From NCBI GenBank assembly GCA_023055505.1, contig JALIRH010000039.1, forward strand, positions 2,790,001 to 2,854,000: 64,000 nucleotides of DNA, read 5' to 3'. The stretch is from Callipepla californica brunnescens. Its lineage: Eukaryota; Chordata; Aves; Galliformes; Odontophoridae. Below the pieces are notes generated by a model, which made no database searches, was not told where the DNA came from, and worked only from the letters and a program-made list of their open reading frames with translations. The stretch's first letter is position 1; each line of letters opens with the position of its first letter. Made by a program: the position numbers and the translations under genes. Positions 32,279 to 43,719 of the stretch are shown here, piece by piece.

Positions 32279-34349
32279 ATTATATTCATCTCAGTAAACA
32301 CAGCATGGGAAGTTTTGGTGTAGCAGCCAGCAAAATCTTAGCTCCATCCAAAGTAAAGGGCATGCAGTCTGCATTAATTGTCTTCTGCTTTAATAGAAAG
32401 CAGGCCAGGGACAATATAACGGGGGGCCTTTCCCTGGCTTTATGGCTTTTAATAAATACGGTGGTGATGGCTGTGCTGGCAGGCTGGGGAGCGCAGGCAT
32501 GCTCCTTGCAGCCATGTGCAGCGTGTCTGCCGCAGAGGTACGCGCAGTTTTTGGGAACCTTCTACGCTGCGATCGGGGCTCAGCTCCACCCAAAATAGCC
32601 CCGAGCACACGGCAGCCCCGTAAACCCTGAGGTGCCTGGACCTGAGGGCACAACGTGTGGAACTCTGCGTGCAGGTGGCATGAGTTGTGGGAAGAAACGA
32701 GAGCGCCCGCTCAGGTGGCAGTCGGACTTCTTTTTTTTTTTTTTTTTTTTGCCCTTCTTTTTATTTTTTCTTTTGGCAAAGCAGGGCATGGAAAAACGAA
32801 CCCCCTCTTTTTATTTTTGGGCACAAACCCAAAGACGAAACAAAGGCAGAGAGGTTGGCACTTTTCAATAAAACGAGTCACAGCGGGGGGCAAACTTTTT
32901 TGGAGTCGCAGTGAAGCCGCACAGGAACAGCTTTGTGAGCGCCTACAGGCCTACAGGCCCTGAGCTCCAGCCCCAAACACAGCCCGTGGGCCCCACGGGT
33001 CCGTCCAGCTGCTGGGCTGTGTCGAGGGCTTTACCGTCCCTCTGGGCAGCCAAGCATGTTATGCAGCACTAAAGCAGTGGGCTGCTGGCTGAACGCACTG
33101 GGGGAAGGAGCACGTTGTCCCTCTGAAGCCCCGTGCTGGAGCTGCACCTCGCAGCATCGGTGACACGTTCAATAAAGGCCCGGGGAAAGGCGCTGCTGCA
33201 AATGCGGGCAGACAGACATAAAGGGAGCGGGGAGGCATCCCGGTGGGCTTCGCAGGCTGTCAGGTGAGAGGCAGCTGCAGCCGCCCCATCTGTGCCACCT
33301 CGGCCCGCGACGGCTGTCAGCCTAGGTAGCCCCATCTATGGTGGGAGAAGCGGAGCAGAAATTGAGGCAGAGAATAAAAATTCAGGTTAAAAGCGGGTGT
33401 CATGTTCTGTGGGCGTTCTGGGGATGCTCACAGGGCTCAAATTTTCACTTTCAGTGTTTCCTGGTCCCGCCTGCACCATGCACCCGTTACAGTTTGTATC
33501 ATTTGTTTACTCCATTCTGTGTCAACGTGTGGCAGTTTCCATGCAGCATTTAATCTAAGCGGTGAACTTTGGGTGCTGTATTGGTAGCACCTTGCCTCTC
33601 GCACACTCTGGTATTCTAAATTTGTTTATTGGTTCTTGGCATCAGCGTGTGCTGCACACGCGCACTCTCCTTCTGCTTTGTTACTCTCTTATTGTCCTTT
33701 GATTTGTTTGGAGCTGGTTCTGCTTTCAGATAAAAAAGATTAGTCAAAAATAGCAGCTTTTGCCACCCAAGGATTTCCACGTACTTAAATATGGAAAGGT
33801 TCTTCGTGAAAAGTTGTTTAAATGGGAGCATTATACCACCACATAGTGTTAAGTATCTACAGTTTAGTTTGACTGTTCCTCACCAAGGCTTTTCTGTGAA
33901 AGGTGAAGATTGTACTTGACAGCAATGCTAGCCTCTAAGGATCCCATTTTTTTCTTCTGCCATTTCTCACCATCTTCCTCTTCCAATAAACCATCCTCCC
34001 GTCCCAACCACACAGTGTATCACAAATATGCAAAAACACTAAAGGCTTAGTTCCCCTCTGCTTGTAAACACGGCGCTCCCATTAGTGGTGAGGCTGCCTG
34101 TGCCTTCCAGGAAGAAAATGGACTCTGAAATGCTTGGGAGAAATAGCAGAGCTCTCATTTATGTGGCTCGGCTTGAAAAATTGAACGTACTCTGCTTATT
34201 TGCACCTCCATGCCAAAAAAGAAATGCTGGTGTGCTGGTCACAAGTGCAGATGAAGCAAACTAATTTGGATTTCCGTGGTCTAATAACAAACAGGGACGT
34301 TTGGACTCTGTTGCCAATTCTGCATGATTGACTGTTAAGTCCAGAGAGA
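32279..34349. other. Non-coding stretch, GC-richer first half
   Basis: I see no gene. A 21-base T run lies at about 32730-32750. The part 32900-33340 has raised CpG and GC content without a recognisable promoter set. A tandem GCCTACAG duplication lies near 32940-32960. All open frames are 102 codons or fewer and several are translations of the T run. Confidence 0.5.
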
Positions 34350-34412
34350 CAACCCTGTCCCTCTGAAATCAATAGGATTTTTGCCGTTGGCTTTCCTGGG
34401 ACAAAGATTTCA
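34350..34412. repeat. Ancient palindromic repeat fragment
   Basis: CAACCCTGTCCCTCTGAAAT, CAATAGGATTTTTGCCGTTG and GCTTTCCTGGGACAAAGATT line up with an element of the form GATCCTGTCCCCATTGAAAT, CAATGGAATTTTTGCCATTG, ACTTCAATGGGACCAGGATT. The two arms are recognisable inverted repeats around GATTTTTGCCG. Confidence 0.6.
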
Positions 34413-35935
34413 TTTCCAATAATCCACCACCTGATTTTAGGCATGTCATTTAGTAACTGATTCACTGCCAATTTACAGAAAAACTTCCCCTACTGAAGAA
34501 AATCCTCTTTTTCTTTCTTTTTTTTTTTCCCCTCTCTTTTTCCCTTTTATATCACTGGCTTTACATCTAGCAGTACTTTTCTTGCAAGAGGTATCAGGTC
34601 CCCTTTTAGTTGTTTTTTTGTTGGTCGGTTGGTTGGATTTTTCAGTTTGTTTCATTTTATTCTGCTGCTTTTGAGTTGTGTTTTGTTTTTGTATTTTACT
34701 ACATACCATAATATGGGAAATGGTCCCTCCAGGCCATGACTGTTTCAGACAAGGATGTGGTAAGTTGAGGATATACGTTGCTGTGTTGAATTTCATCACG
34801 CCTCCACACATCCTCAAAGCCCTGTGACATGCACTGACTTGGAACAGCTAATCCACACCTGGTGACAGCCTGCATCACCGTGGCTCCAAATTTCAGCCTC
34901 TTCCCTAGTGTACGGGAAGAGGTCATGTTCCCCTTGCCTGCTACAGGATGCTAACAGATATAATAGTCAGGACAGGGAAACAGAAGGATCTGTTAAAGGG
35001 AGTTGTCGTGATAAACAGGTGTGATATTCAGGTTGCTGCTTCTGGGAATCTCGGGAAAAGAGGCTGGTAGCTGAACCCCAGGCAGATGGTAGGTGTGCCT
35101 TTGCTGGAAGCTCATTTTGACTTGGTTGTACTGTGGCAAACTGAGACCAACTCATTTAGGAGGACACAGAGGGGGACAGCATGAGCTCCATGACTTGTTA
35201 GGATTTTATCTTCAACTTTTGTTTCATTACGAACCTCTGTGTGGATGAATGCAAATGGCTGCAGTATGTTAGACAGCCCTGTTGTAGTTCAGCTATTTTG
35301 GGTGCTGAGGTTTCCCACCCCCCGCAGTCCCCGTGCTGGACTTACTGCTTGCTCTCCATTTAGCATACATGACTCTTCACTTAGACCTTTCAGCAGGATC
35401 AAGACTCTAAAGTTTGGGATTCCCGCCTCTGCATATAGAGTATGTGTGGAGGATCTGGTCCTAAAAAAGGATCTGATCCCAAAAATGTTTGGCCATCATG
35501 TCCAGCGTATTATCCTCATGAGTTAGCTCTTCCGATGATGGGGTAGAGGATGCTACTTAAGCAGTGATGTGCCAGCTGCCTGTATTTCAGCCCTTCGTAA
35601 GTTCGAGTATTTTGAAAATCCTTTTTAAGCTTCTAAAAATCAGAAACTTGTAGAATGTTTTACAAAAGTACAGGAATGAAAAGCCTCTCCAGTGTTTTCT
35701 CCAGAACTTTGGGATATACATTGAGGCAAAACATGAAATTAATGGGAACTGAGGAGAAAAATACATAGCGGGTTGAAATAATAAAGTAGTTCAGTGCACT
35801 CACACATTTTATTCATTTACAATTGCATTTTTGGAGGCAGTGTTTCTGCTTATAGGTCTCGGTTACTTCAATATAGGAAAACGTCGAATTCCACTAAAAT
35901 TCTGTCAGCGTTGATATCACCATTTTATCACAGTT
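34413..35935. other. Non-coding stretch
   Basis: No gene is supported. T-rich and TTGGTTGG-type low-complexity DNA lies at 34505-34695. A perfect octamer ATGCAAAT lies at 35249-35256. GAGGATCTGGTCC and GGATCTGATCCC near 35450-35482 are a short imperfect direct repeat that may be another scrap of the ancient palindromic class. Confidence 0.5.
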
Positions 35936-36190
35936 ATTTATAACCAATACACCAACGTGAATGTAATTAACTGTACATAATTTGCAGGAGTTTCCAAATA
36001 ATGAGCAGTTATTTGCTGCGCAACGTATTTATGTAATTAAAAAAATGTCAGCTGCAGTATTAGGAACATTGCGTACAGCTGGTGGAATAGTTCAGAACCT
36101 ATTGGTGAATGCTGTATTAATTCACTGACGTATTACGTATGGAATCAACTATTTTAACGAGTTAAATTGCGTTTTGGCCCATTAGAGTGG
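35936..36190. promoter_or_regulatory. Enhancer-like block
   Basis: The block contains GTGAATGTAATTAACTG, CCAAATAATGAGCAG, TTTATGTAATTAAAAAAATG, GCTGTATTAATTCACTGACG and GTTAAATTGCG. Repeated GTAATTAA cores about 75 bases apart and CpGs kept in AT-rich sequence make this a good conserved-element candidate. There is no coding signal. Confidence 0.38.
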
Positions 36191-36324
36191 ACTCCAGCTC
36201 CACAGAGGATGGAGTGGAAGGAGCTGGAGCTCCGTGGAGAGAGCAGTGTTGGGCCGGTGAGCGTCAGGCCTTGGGAGCCCCAAGCTCTTTCAGATGTGGT
36301 AACTGGAACTCTTCTTGGGTTTAC

Positions 36325-36440
36325 GTAACAGTGCTTTTGTACGTTTGCGAAATCAATATGGTGCCATTAATGCGAAGTTCACTTTTCCGGTCGGTAATTA
36401 CTAAGGTCAATATTGTACGGTCGTTATTAAATTAAAAAAT
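36325..36440. promoter_or_regulatory. Small enhancer-like block
   Basis: A compact segment combines GCCATTAATGCGAAG, CCGGTCGGTAATTACTAAGG and ACGGTCGTTATTAAATTAAA. Five or more CpGs survive within AT-rich DNA. Interpretation as regulatory is inference. Confidence 0.3.
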
Positions 36441-38852
36441 AGAAAAAAAAAAGGTTCCTACTGACTTTGTGTAATACCTGACCGAATTTCAGGTCCTGCG
36501 TTCTCTAAGTCTGGCTTATAACTTTGCCATATTAATGAGGGGCTCGTGCAGTACCCCAGCTAAGCCGTGCGGCTGTAGTAAGTGTTTTCCCATATGGTCC
36601 GTATGTCTCCTGCAGCATGCAGCACTTCTGTCTGGTGGAATGCTCTCCTTCGATCAGGTTTAATACACCTAATTCAGTATCAAGAGAAACTCAGTGAAAG
36701 GGGAAATGCAGCCTCTGCTTTGTCTTTGTCCTTTACCTAAAGGTCTTAGGGCAGGATGCCTTGGAAATGAATTTTGGGGGTGGTGTTTTAGGGCAGAATC
36801 AGTTCTGTGAGATGCTCAGGGGATTTTGTGGCTTTCGACAGTACTCAGAGCAGGAAAACAGTAAACCTAGGTTACTGCATCCTGAGGATTTTTAACAAAT
36901 TCAGCAATTGGCATGCTCTGAGGCCACGTAACGGTGTAAGTGTTGCTGCAGGAATGCCCACCCGCAGGATCGGGGCTGTGATAAGCGGCAGCGCGGCGGC
37001 TGGCTTACTTATCCACAGCACCAGCGTCGTCTGTTGTTCAGATGTGTGAGCTCCGGCCTCCGTTTCCGTTCACGGTTGCCGTGTATCGTCGCAAGAGTGA
37101 TGATAACGCCTCTTCAAGGTGGCATTATAGTGACAGTTTAACATGGCAAACTTCTGCTTGGCAAACAGACAGCGACTGTTAGCCAATATTGGCTGAGACT
37201 CACTGATGATACCGCGCAGCGTATCCTTAAGGAGGAGAGCTCTTTGGACTTGATCCCGCTCTGCTTTCTGTCATGTGCCTCTCAGTCCGAGGAGAATAAA
37301 AAGCAAACAGATATACCCACCCTTTTTTTTATAGGTGCATTCACCCTCCTTTTTACAGGGAGGAATGCCTTCCCGGCAGTGGCTCTCTGTTGCCTTACCG
37401 TCTTGGAAATGGCCTGCAGTTTGCAGACCCAGGAAGCATGCTGCTGTGCAGCTGAACAGGGGTGTTAGCGTGCCACTTCTTTTGATCACAGGGAGCCATT
37501 GCAGTCTCGAAGGGGCTCTCCAAGTGCAGCCCATCGAGCCTGCGAGGCAGGACGGAGATCTGCTCTGTGGGTTTCTGGCTGACCGAGCTCGGGCTGTCTC
37601 TGCACTGCTCCATGCTGAAGCTGCAGCTGCAGGTTTCTGCCGTCCGTGTTCCCCGGTCCAAACATGCTGTCATGTCCTCCTTTGCCACTAGAGCACAAAC
37701 TCAAACAGTCCACGTGTACCGCGTATTAATCTGTACTATTAACTTCTGCTAAATAATGCATTCAGCATTATTTCAGATGGCTGCTGCGGTACCAGTGTGA
37801 CTTCCTCATCGTGCTCTCAGAACGGCTCTGTCAGTAAAATAACTTTGCTCATGTTTACAAGCGCACTTAAAATATATTACTTTTATGTCTAATGTAAGTA
37901 AGCATTCAAACAAGAATCCCATTTTAGTATCTGCCGTAATGTTTTGATGATCCCTGCTGATATTTCTGTGCACTACGGGTCTCATCCCAGCAGCGACGTG
38001 GTGCTGTGAGGGTGCTCGTGTTGCACGGCCTCGTTTTGTGAGCTTGGTGACACAGCTGAAGTGTGCAGGCACTGTGTGGACGGCAGCCCCTATGGTGTCA
38101 CCTGTGACCGGTGTCCCCCAAAAAACATAGGGGTGCAGATCTGCAGACACAATTTACTAATTACATTGAAAACTCGTGATGTAAGCTCTTGGCCTCCCTT
38201 TTGGCATGGGTGCGTACATTTTCATGTGCTTCGGTCACATGCCTCTGGGCATGTGCATAGGTTACTACGTGGGTGGAAGCGGAGTCGCATCTTGCTCGGT
38301 TCAGGAAAACATTGCTTCAGAGAAGCGTCGTCTGGGTTTGTTTTGGAAGGAGCCCTCCAGGTCTTGGCTCGAGGCAGCGCTGTTGGGGTGAGGGTCACGG
38401 CGAGCTGTACGACAGCCGTTGGGACGGCATGAGAGCCTGTGTCATGAGCCAGAAAAAGTGCCGGCCTGAAGCCGAGAAGATTTACTTGATCCTCGCTGCA
38501 GCTCAATCAGATTGCCTTCTCTATGGCTTCAGCAGGAATTTACCGTCCCTTCTTAGGTGTTAGCCCCTGACTTCTCAGGAAGATGCATCTTACCACGTGC
38601 CCAGTGCCAGTGGGAAATGAGCAGGGGCTGCTCTCTTTTCCAGAAATACATCGTAAATTGTTGGGCCAAAATAGAATGTATAAGTAAAGCTTAGAGGTAA
38701 TCTCTTCTTAAGCGTTGACCCTGGGCCTTAGATTTATAAGCTTATTCCTGCTGTCCCACCAAAAACTAAAATACCCACTCCAACGTGCAGTCTTTACATA
38801 ATAGTTTGGTGTAGCTTTCTATATGCACGCGTTCATATTTTCTCTTTGCTGT
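36441..38852. other. Non-coding stretch
   Basis: No gene was seen. The GC-rich patches at 36940-37110 and 37480-37690 have open frames up to 118 codons on both strands that shadow one another. No recognisable repeat, promoter set or structured RNA was identified. Confidence 0.5.
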
Positions 38853-38888
38853 TAAAAAAAAAAAAAGAGAGAGAGAGAGAAAAAAAAT
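38853..38888. repeat. Poly(A)/(GA)n/poly(A) tract
   Basis: An A run passes into about seven GA dinucleotides and then another A run. Directly downstream, CACAAATCCTGAGGACTTGA at about 38891 faintly resembles the head of the ancient palindromic repeat class, but too weakly to list on its own. Confidence 0.85.
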
Positions 38889-39289
38889 AGCACAAATCCT
38901 GAGGACTTGATTCCGCCTGGCTGTTCAAGTGCAGTGCAATCTGATCGCAGTATCTCAGAAGGTGGATTCATCACCCGGGGAGAGGCACATCACTTTCTCA
39001 GGAATGCCACGAAGGAAGAAGCTGGGAAGTGTCTGCAGGGCTGCCTGGTGAGCAGCTGCCCACGGGGTGTCCTCACCATGGCCCTGCGCAGCCCCACAGC
39101 TCAGCCATCCCTTCCTCTGTCTCCTCCTCTTCCTCAGCCAGGGAAGCTGGGGGGGCCCCACACTTCTGCAGTCCCCCCCAAGGGCAGCTCTGTGGGGCCT
39201 GGCACCTTCCCGGCTCCTCTCTGGGGACATGGAGTCGAGCAGAATCTTCTGATGTCAGGAGGGAATAAACAGCTGCAAAGTGAGTTCTG

Positions 39290-42200
39290 AAATAATAAAA
39301 AAAAAATAATAAACGTAAAATATGTAGTATATAAAAAAGAAAGTTATTAAAAACTTAAGATAAGATCAAAACATTCCAGACGTTATGCTCTGTGTTCCTG
39401 CAGAGCTGTGTAAAAAATGCTGGAGCTTTACAGAAGGGAGCAGCAGAAGAGTTCATATATGTCAAATACTTTGGACCTTGCAGCCCATTAACGTAACAAA
39501 TTAAAAACAACAGACGACTGTCTCGCTCTGATACTGCAGCACAGTTGCATTTTCAAAGGCTGAAAATGTTTGTGATTTTTAACTACAATCTCATCAGGTC
39601 TTTACGGGAGATCTTCAGAGGTTTTCTTTAGTGCTTTGCTAACATTGTGACTCAGTATAAAATATGCACTAGGATTTACACCCTAGCCACGCACGTTATA
39701 ATTGGAAAAGGGTGTTCCTGTGGTTGAGGTTCAGCTGCAAAATCCCATAGATTCAGAACCAAGCTTTCATTTGAAGGGGGGGCCATACGATGTCCAAATT
39801 AAGTATGAAAATATGAGCTAAGTTGCGAATATAATGAGTGAAACAAATGTTCTGCAGCAAACATGAGATATTTCTTTTCAAATTATGAATTATCAAAATC
39901 ACACCTATAGTTATTATTTCCCCCAGACTCCACATAAGGTCAAAAAGTGCCTTCAGTTACACTGATACAAATCTGGAATACTTTCAGCAAAATTACTGAA
40001 ACACAGCAGACTGATTTTGTTGATGAAGAAAAAGAAATGAAGAATATATATATGGCTTTGTCAACGCCTTATTTCAATACTGTGAATTATTTTGAGGTTT
40101 ACTAAATCTTTACTATATTTCACGTTGGCTGCAGAGAGTTTTTGAAAAGAATCTCTGTTAAACTTGCTGTAGTATATGACCAAATGCTTTAAGGGCCAGG
40201 GTTGGGGCTTTCCAGCTGCAAAAAGCACCTCTCTTAATTGCCCAAGTATGAAAGTCAGATGCCCTCAAACACATCTGAAAAGATAACCATATTTTTTTCA
40301 GCTCTGCTGTAGCCTCCATATCTTAATGTCAAGAAGCTTCTTTTGGGACTGAGACAGGTCACGTTGGAAGTCAGTGGCTAATCAGCTCCCACTGCACATT
40401 GTCTGCTTTCAGCTTGAATTATCTTAGGCAGACATCCTGGCTAGCTGCAACACAAACCTCTCATGGCTTAAGCCTGAGAAGACCTGAGTTTGGCAGCCAC
40501 TAAGTTAGAGATGAGGAGAGGAAGAGAAATCCTATCTCTTCTGGTACTTTTCCTGTCTTGGTTTCCCCACTAGAAATCAATAGGAGGGTCGATAGCTGGT
40601 TTTGAGTTGTTCACTACATGCTGGAATTTTCTGATGTAAACTTGGGTGTCTGGGTTTCAGACGCTCTAATGTGTCAGAGGAGGTTTGATAGCTGCCACGG
40701 TCGTCCCAAGTTACACTTTATTTCCAGTGACAGCCTTTGTAACATGAGAAGGGAATGAATTCAACAGTTATAAGTACAGATCAATCTTATACGTTTACTG
40801 CTTTAGGGAAGGGGGCAGGTTAAAAGTTTTTACAGCAATGAACTATGGTCCTTTTGAACTATACACTGAAGAAGTGCTGTGTGAGATAGGACTGCATTTC
40901 AGTAACATCCTTTTTCCCCAACAGATATTTCTGGATTCATCCATAATTCCATGAGCATTCATCTTTTTGCTCACCACAGTGTAGAAATTATTCAGTGTGA
41001 AGGTATCATGGACTGGCTGAAAAAAAGTTTCTATTGAGTACAGAATCACCTTTTCAGGACTCTTTTGTCACCACTCTCAGTGTCTTACCAGCCTTACCAG
41101 CCCCAGTGCAAGATTCTTCTCCCATGCATCTGTAGTACAGATCCATCTATTGTGACAAAAGTTTTGTATCTCTCTTCCTCACCTACTCCCATCTTTGTTC
41201 ACCCGTCTTTGTTCACATCTTCCCTGCAAGATCAGGAGGAGAAAGGATATATGGCTGTTTACCACATAGCTGGTCTTCTGAAGTTCTGAGACATATGTCA
41301 CCTTCTGCTTTCTCTTTATTCACATCTGCGGTCTCAAGTGTAGCTGTTTGTAGGGCTGGATGCAAGTAGTCAGAAGGAAACTCTGTCCTTGTTTTTTCAC
41401 ATGGACCTCATCAGTTGGCTTCAGCTGGACTTGCATTCAACAAAGAGAAGCTGAAAAACTGAGCCTGGACCACATACACTTGAAAAGCATAATACAGGCT
41501 TCCCCCAACATAACTGATGGTAGCCTTGACAAGGACTTCTTTGAGGGTCCCCAGTCCCTTAGAGCATTATTTGAGTGAGTTCCATAGATTCTGGGAGAAA
41601 AGTTCCAGTCGTCCTGGCTCACATGATTATTAACTGCAAATGTGACTTTTAGATCTAAGAAAATCAAAACACTTAAAACAGGCCTAGAGAAGTCTTTTAA
41701 AATTGTGACAATACATCTTTCATATTACCAAAATGACACTGTTATTTAAAGCACTGAAACTGCTCTTTGAATCCTATTTCAATATTTAACCAATAACATT
41801 TAAAGATGTGCACATGAAGCAAGTATCTTACCCCAGTACACTTTTAGATATCAATCATGCTGTATTAATTGAAAGGATTTGGTCTAATCTCATAAAGAAA
41901 CAGGCAAACTCTTGGCTTTTCTCTAAAGTAAAAATATATCACTCATGTCATCCATTACTGTGCTATAATTATGGTAAGTGAAGCAGAACAGAATCGATGG
42001 AGCAATTTATCAATGCATTCCCAACTATTCTAGCACGACTGACGTCATGGGGCTGCAGATACTGTCCTTCAATATAAAAGATATCCAGCAGTGTCAAGAC
42101 TTTATTCTGATCTACTCCAGCATAATATTGTCATATTTAATATTGTCGTTTCAATTATGGTTTAATTAATTTATTTCATTCACTATTAAATTACACTTAA

Positions 42201-42720
42201 TTAGTTAGCTTTTAATTTTTTTTTCCCCCAAATTAAAATTTCAAAAGGGCAAAAAAAGAGGGAGAATAAAAATCCTAGACATTATTTAATTCAGACTTCA
42301 AGGTCAAAACCCCCTTCTAGTTTAAACTTTATGCTAATAGAGCATAAACTTGATCTTTTCTGTTCCACTGTAAATTATTTCAAGATAAGAAGCAGGATAT
42401 AATGTGTAGTAAGCATTTCCAATAGACATTTGTCTTCCGATATTAAATACTTCCCCAAAATGTCATTTTAATTCTTGGACACTTTTAGTACCTTCAAATA
42501 TTTGCCTTTTTACAAACTTATGTTTTCCAAGTGTTGGATTTTACCCATGTATTATCTGTTAAGTTTTATTCTAATAGGTCTGACAGAGCTCATGTAGACT
42601 AAACTTCACTACAGCAGTCCCGGAGATAGCACTGTTTGTTCTGTAAAAACGCTCACTCCGCATTCCTCCTGAAGTTATTAAATGTGTTTACACTACATTA
42701 AATATGAAAAATGAACTTAT
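39290..42720. other. AT-rich, CpG-poor non-coding block
   Basis: Composition shifts clearly at about 39.29 kb. For the next 3.4 kb CpG dinucleotides become scarce and A+T rises, most strongly at 41930-42250. No gene is supported (largest open frame 76 codons). An imperfect hairpin AACTTTATGCT/AGCATAAACTT lies at about 42325-42351. CAGTTACACTGATACAAATC at 39954-39973 resembles another scrap of ancient sauropsid repeat. Strong CpG decay indicates ordinary methylated, weakly constrained DNA, in contrast to the flanks. Confidence 0.6.
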
Positions 42721-42729
42721 TCGGTGTGG

Positions 42730-43640
42730 GGGTTCTTAAACCACTGTGAGCAGTGCCACGGAGCTGTCTGCTGTACCCTTCTCCACAGCACGGGACCGCA
42801 GTGCTTCCCCGTGCCCATCCTGCCCGCACCCGGCCTCTGTCTGCCCGATGGTTTTCCGACTTCGGGGCCAACATGGTTTCTAACAACCATGCCTTTCTTC
42901 CACTGGCACAACGTCCTCCTTGGGATTTTGGCACCGTCCGAGAGAAAAAGCGCTCGGTCCAAAAACACGCTGATCTTGCGGGGTGGGGAGGAGAAGGGAA
43001 GTGTTTGTTTACAACTCGCACCAGCGTTGGGCTGCCTTCACAAACCCGGCTTCGTTGCGATGTCTGGCTGCTGCTGGAAGGGATTTTTTCTCCCCAACTT
43101 TCTTTCTTTCTTTTTTTTTTTTCTTTTCTCTGAGAGAGGAGCACATGGAAAAGTTCATCGGGAAATTAAAGCTGTGAAAGTAGTTTCTCTCACACAACAG
43201 CTGCTGGTTTACGTGGCATTGTGTACAGTCTCCCTGAATATCCCCGTCATCCCCGGACCTGGGGTTTCCTTCTCTCCCCCGTGGGATTTCCAGGGCTCTC
43301 TTAATGGAAAATGTGTCCTCGGTTCTGTGCTGGCCACGGTCTCCCTGTGTCACCTCCAGCCCTATAAGGTGTCTGTGAGGCCTTGTGGGGTCCACAGCAG
43401 CCCAGCGGGGCTCCCCAGCCCCATGCCCAGAAAGGGTTAAGGCACGCGGTGACCGTGCGGCCTGGATGAAAAGCGCAACGTCCTCCGCTCTGCAAAGACG
43501 TACTTGTAAACCGTCGTGCCGAGCGGATTTATGAAGGGTGAGTTTACCTGATATTACACGGTATTGTTTAATTTGGACTATATTTAACCAGCGCTGTGTT
43601 GAAACAGTGTCGGCGAGCTCTGAGAGCTTGCCAGGCACAT
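42730..43640. other. GC-richer stretch with spurious long frames
   Basis: This begins abruptly after the AT-rich block. Two 222-238 codon open frames, one on each strand, cross it; both include translated homopolymer from the T-rich tract at 43099-43130 and have no domain, so I do not call a gene. Moderate CpG density at 42780-43070 might mark a weak CpG island. TAAGGCACGCGGTGA at 43438-43452 is identical to the first 15 bases of miR-124-3p but lacks a precursor stem. Confidence 0.5.
43099..43130. repeat. (CTTT)n/poly(T) tract
   Basis: Three to four CTTT units run into a 12-base T stretch. It is simple sequence. Confidence 0.85.
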
Positions 43641-43643
43641 TCT

Positions 43644-43719
43644 CAAAATGGTTGCCAAGCTGTAAGATGGCTGCCAAGGTCTGACTGCACTGAACAGGTC
43701 CAAAATGGTGACCAACTTC
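43644..43719 (+). repeat. 19-bp tandem cluster of YY1-like motifs
   Basis: Three motifs are in the same orientation: CAAAATGGTTGCCAAG (43644), TAAGATGGCTGCCAAG (43663) and CAAAATGGTGACCAAC (43701). The starts are 19 and 38 bases apart, so they fit a four-unit array with a 19-bp period whose third unit (43682-43700) has decayed but keeps the ending CAGGTC like the AAGGTC of unit two. AAGATGGCTGCC is a near-perfect YY1 (or REX1) site and AAAATGGTTGCC a weaker one. Clustered YY1 sites are known at some imprinted and retroelement-derived control regions. Whether this one is bound is unknown. Confidence 0.55.

Noticed and set aside
42724..43440. 238-codon open frame on the plus strand
   Set aside because: It includes a phenylalanine run read from a T-rich tract, shows no domain, and overlaps a 222-codon frame on the other strand. 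The GC-rich patch explains the lack of stops.
43009..43677. 222-codon open frame on the minus strand
   Set aside because: It contains a lysine run from the same simple repeat and runs through the YY1-like array; no family resemblance.
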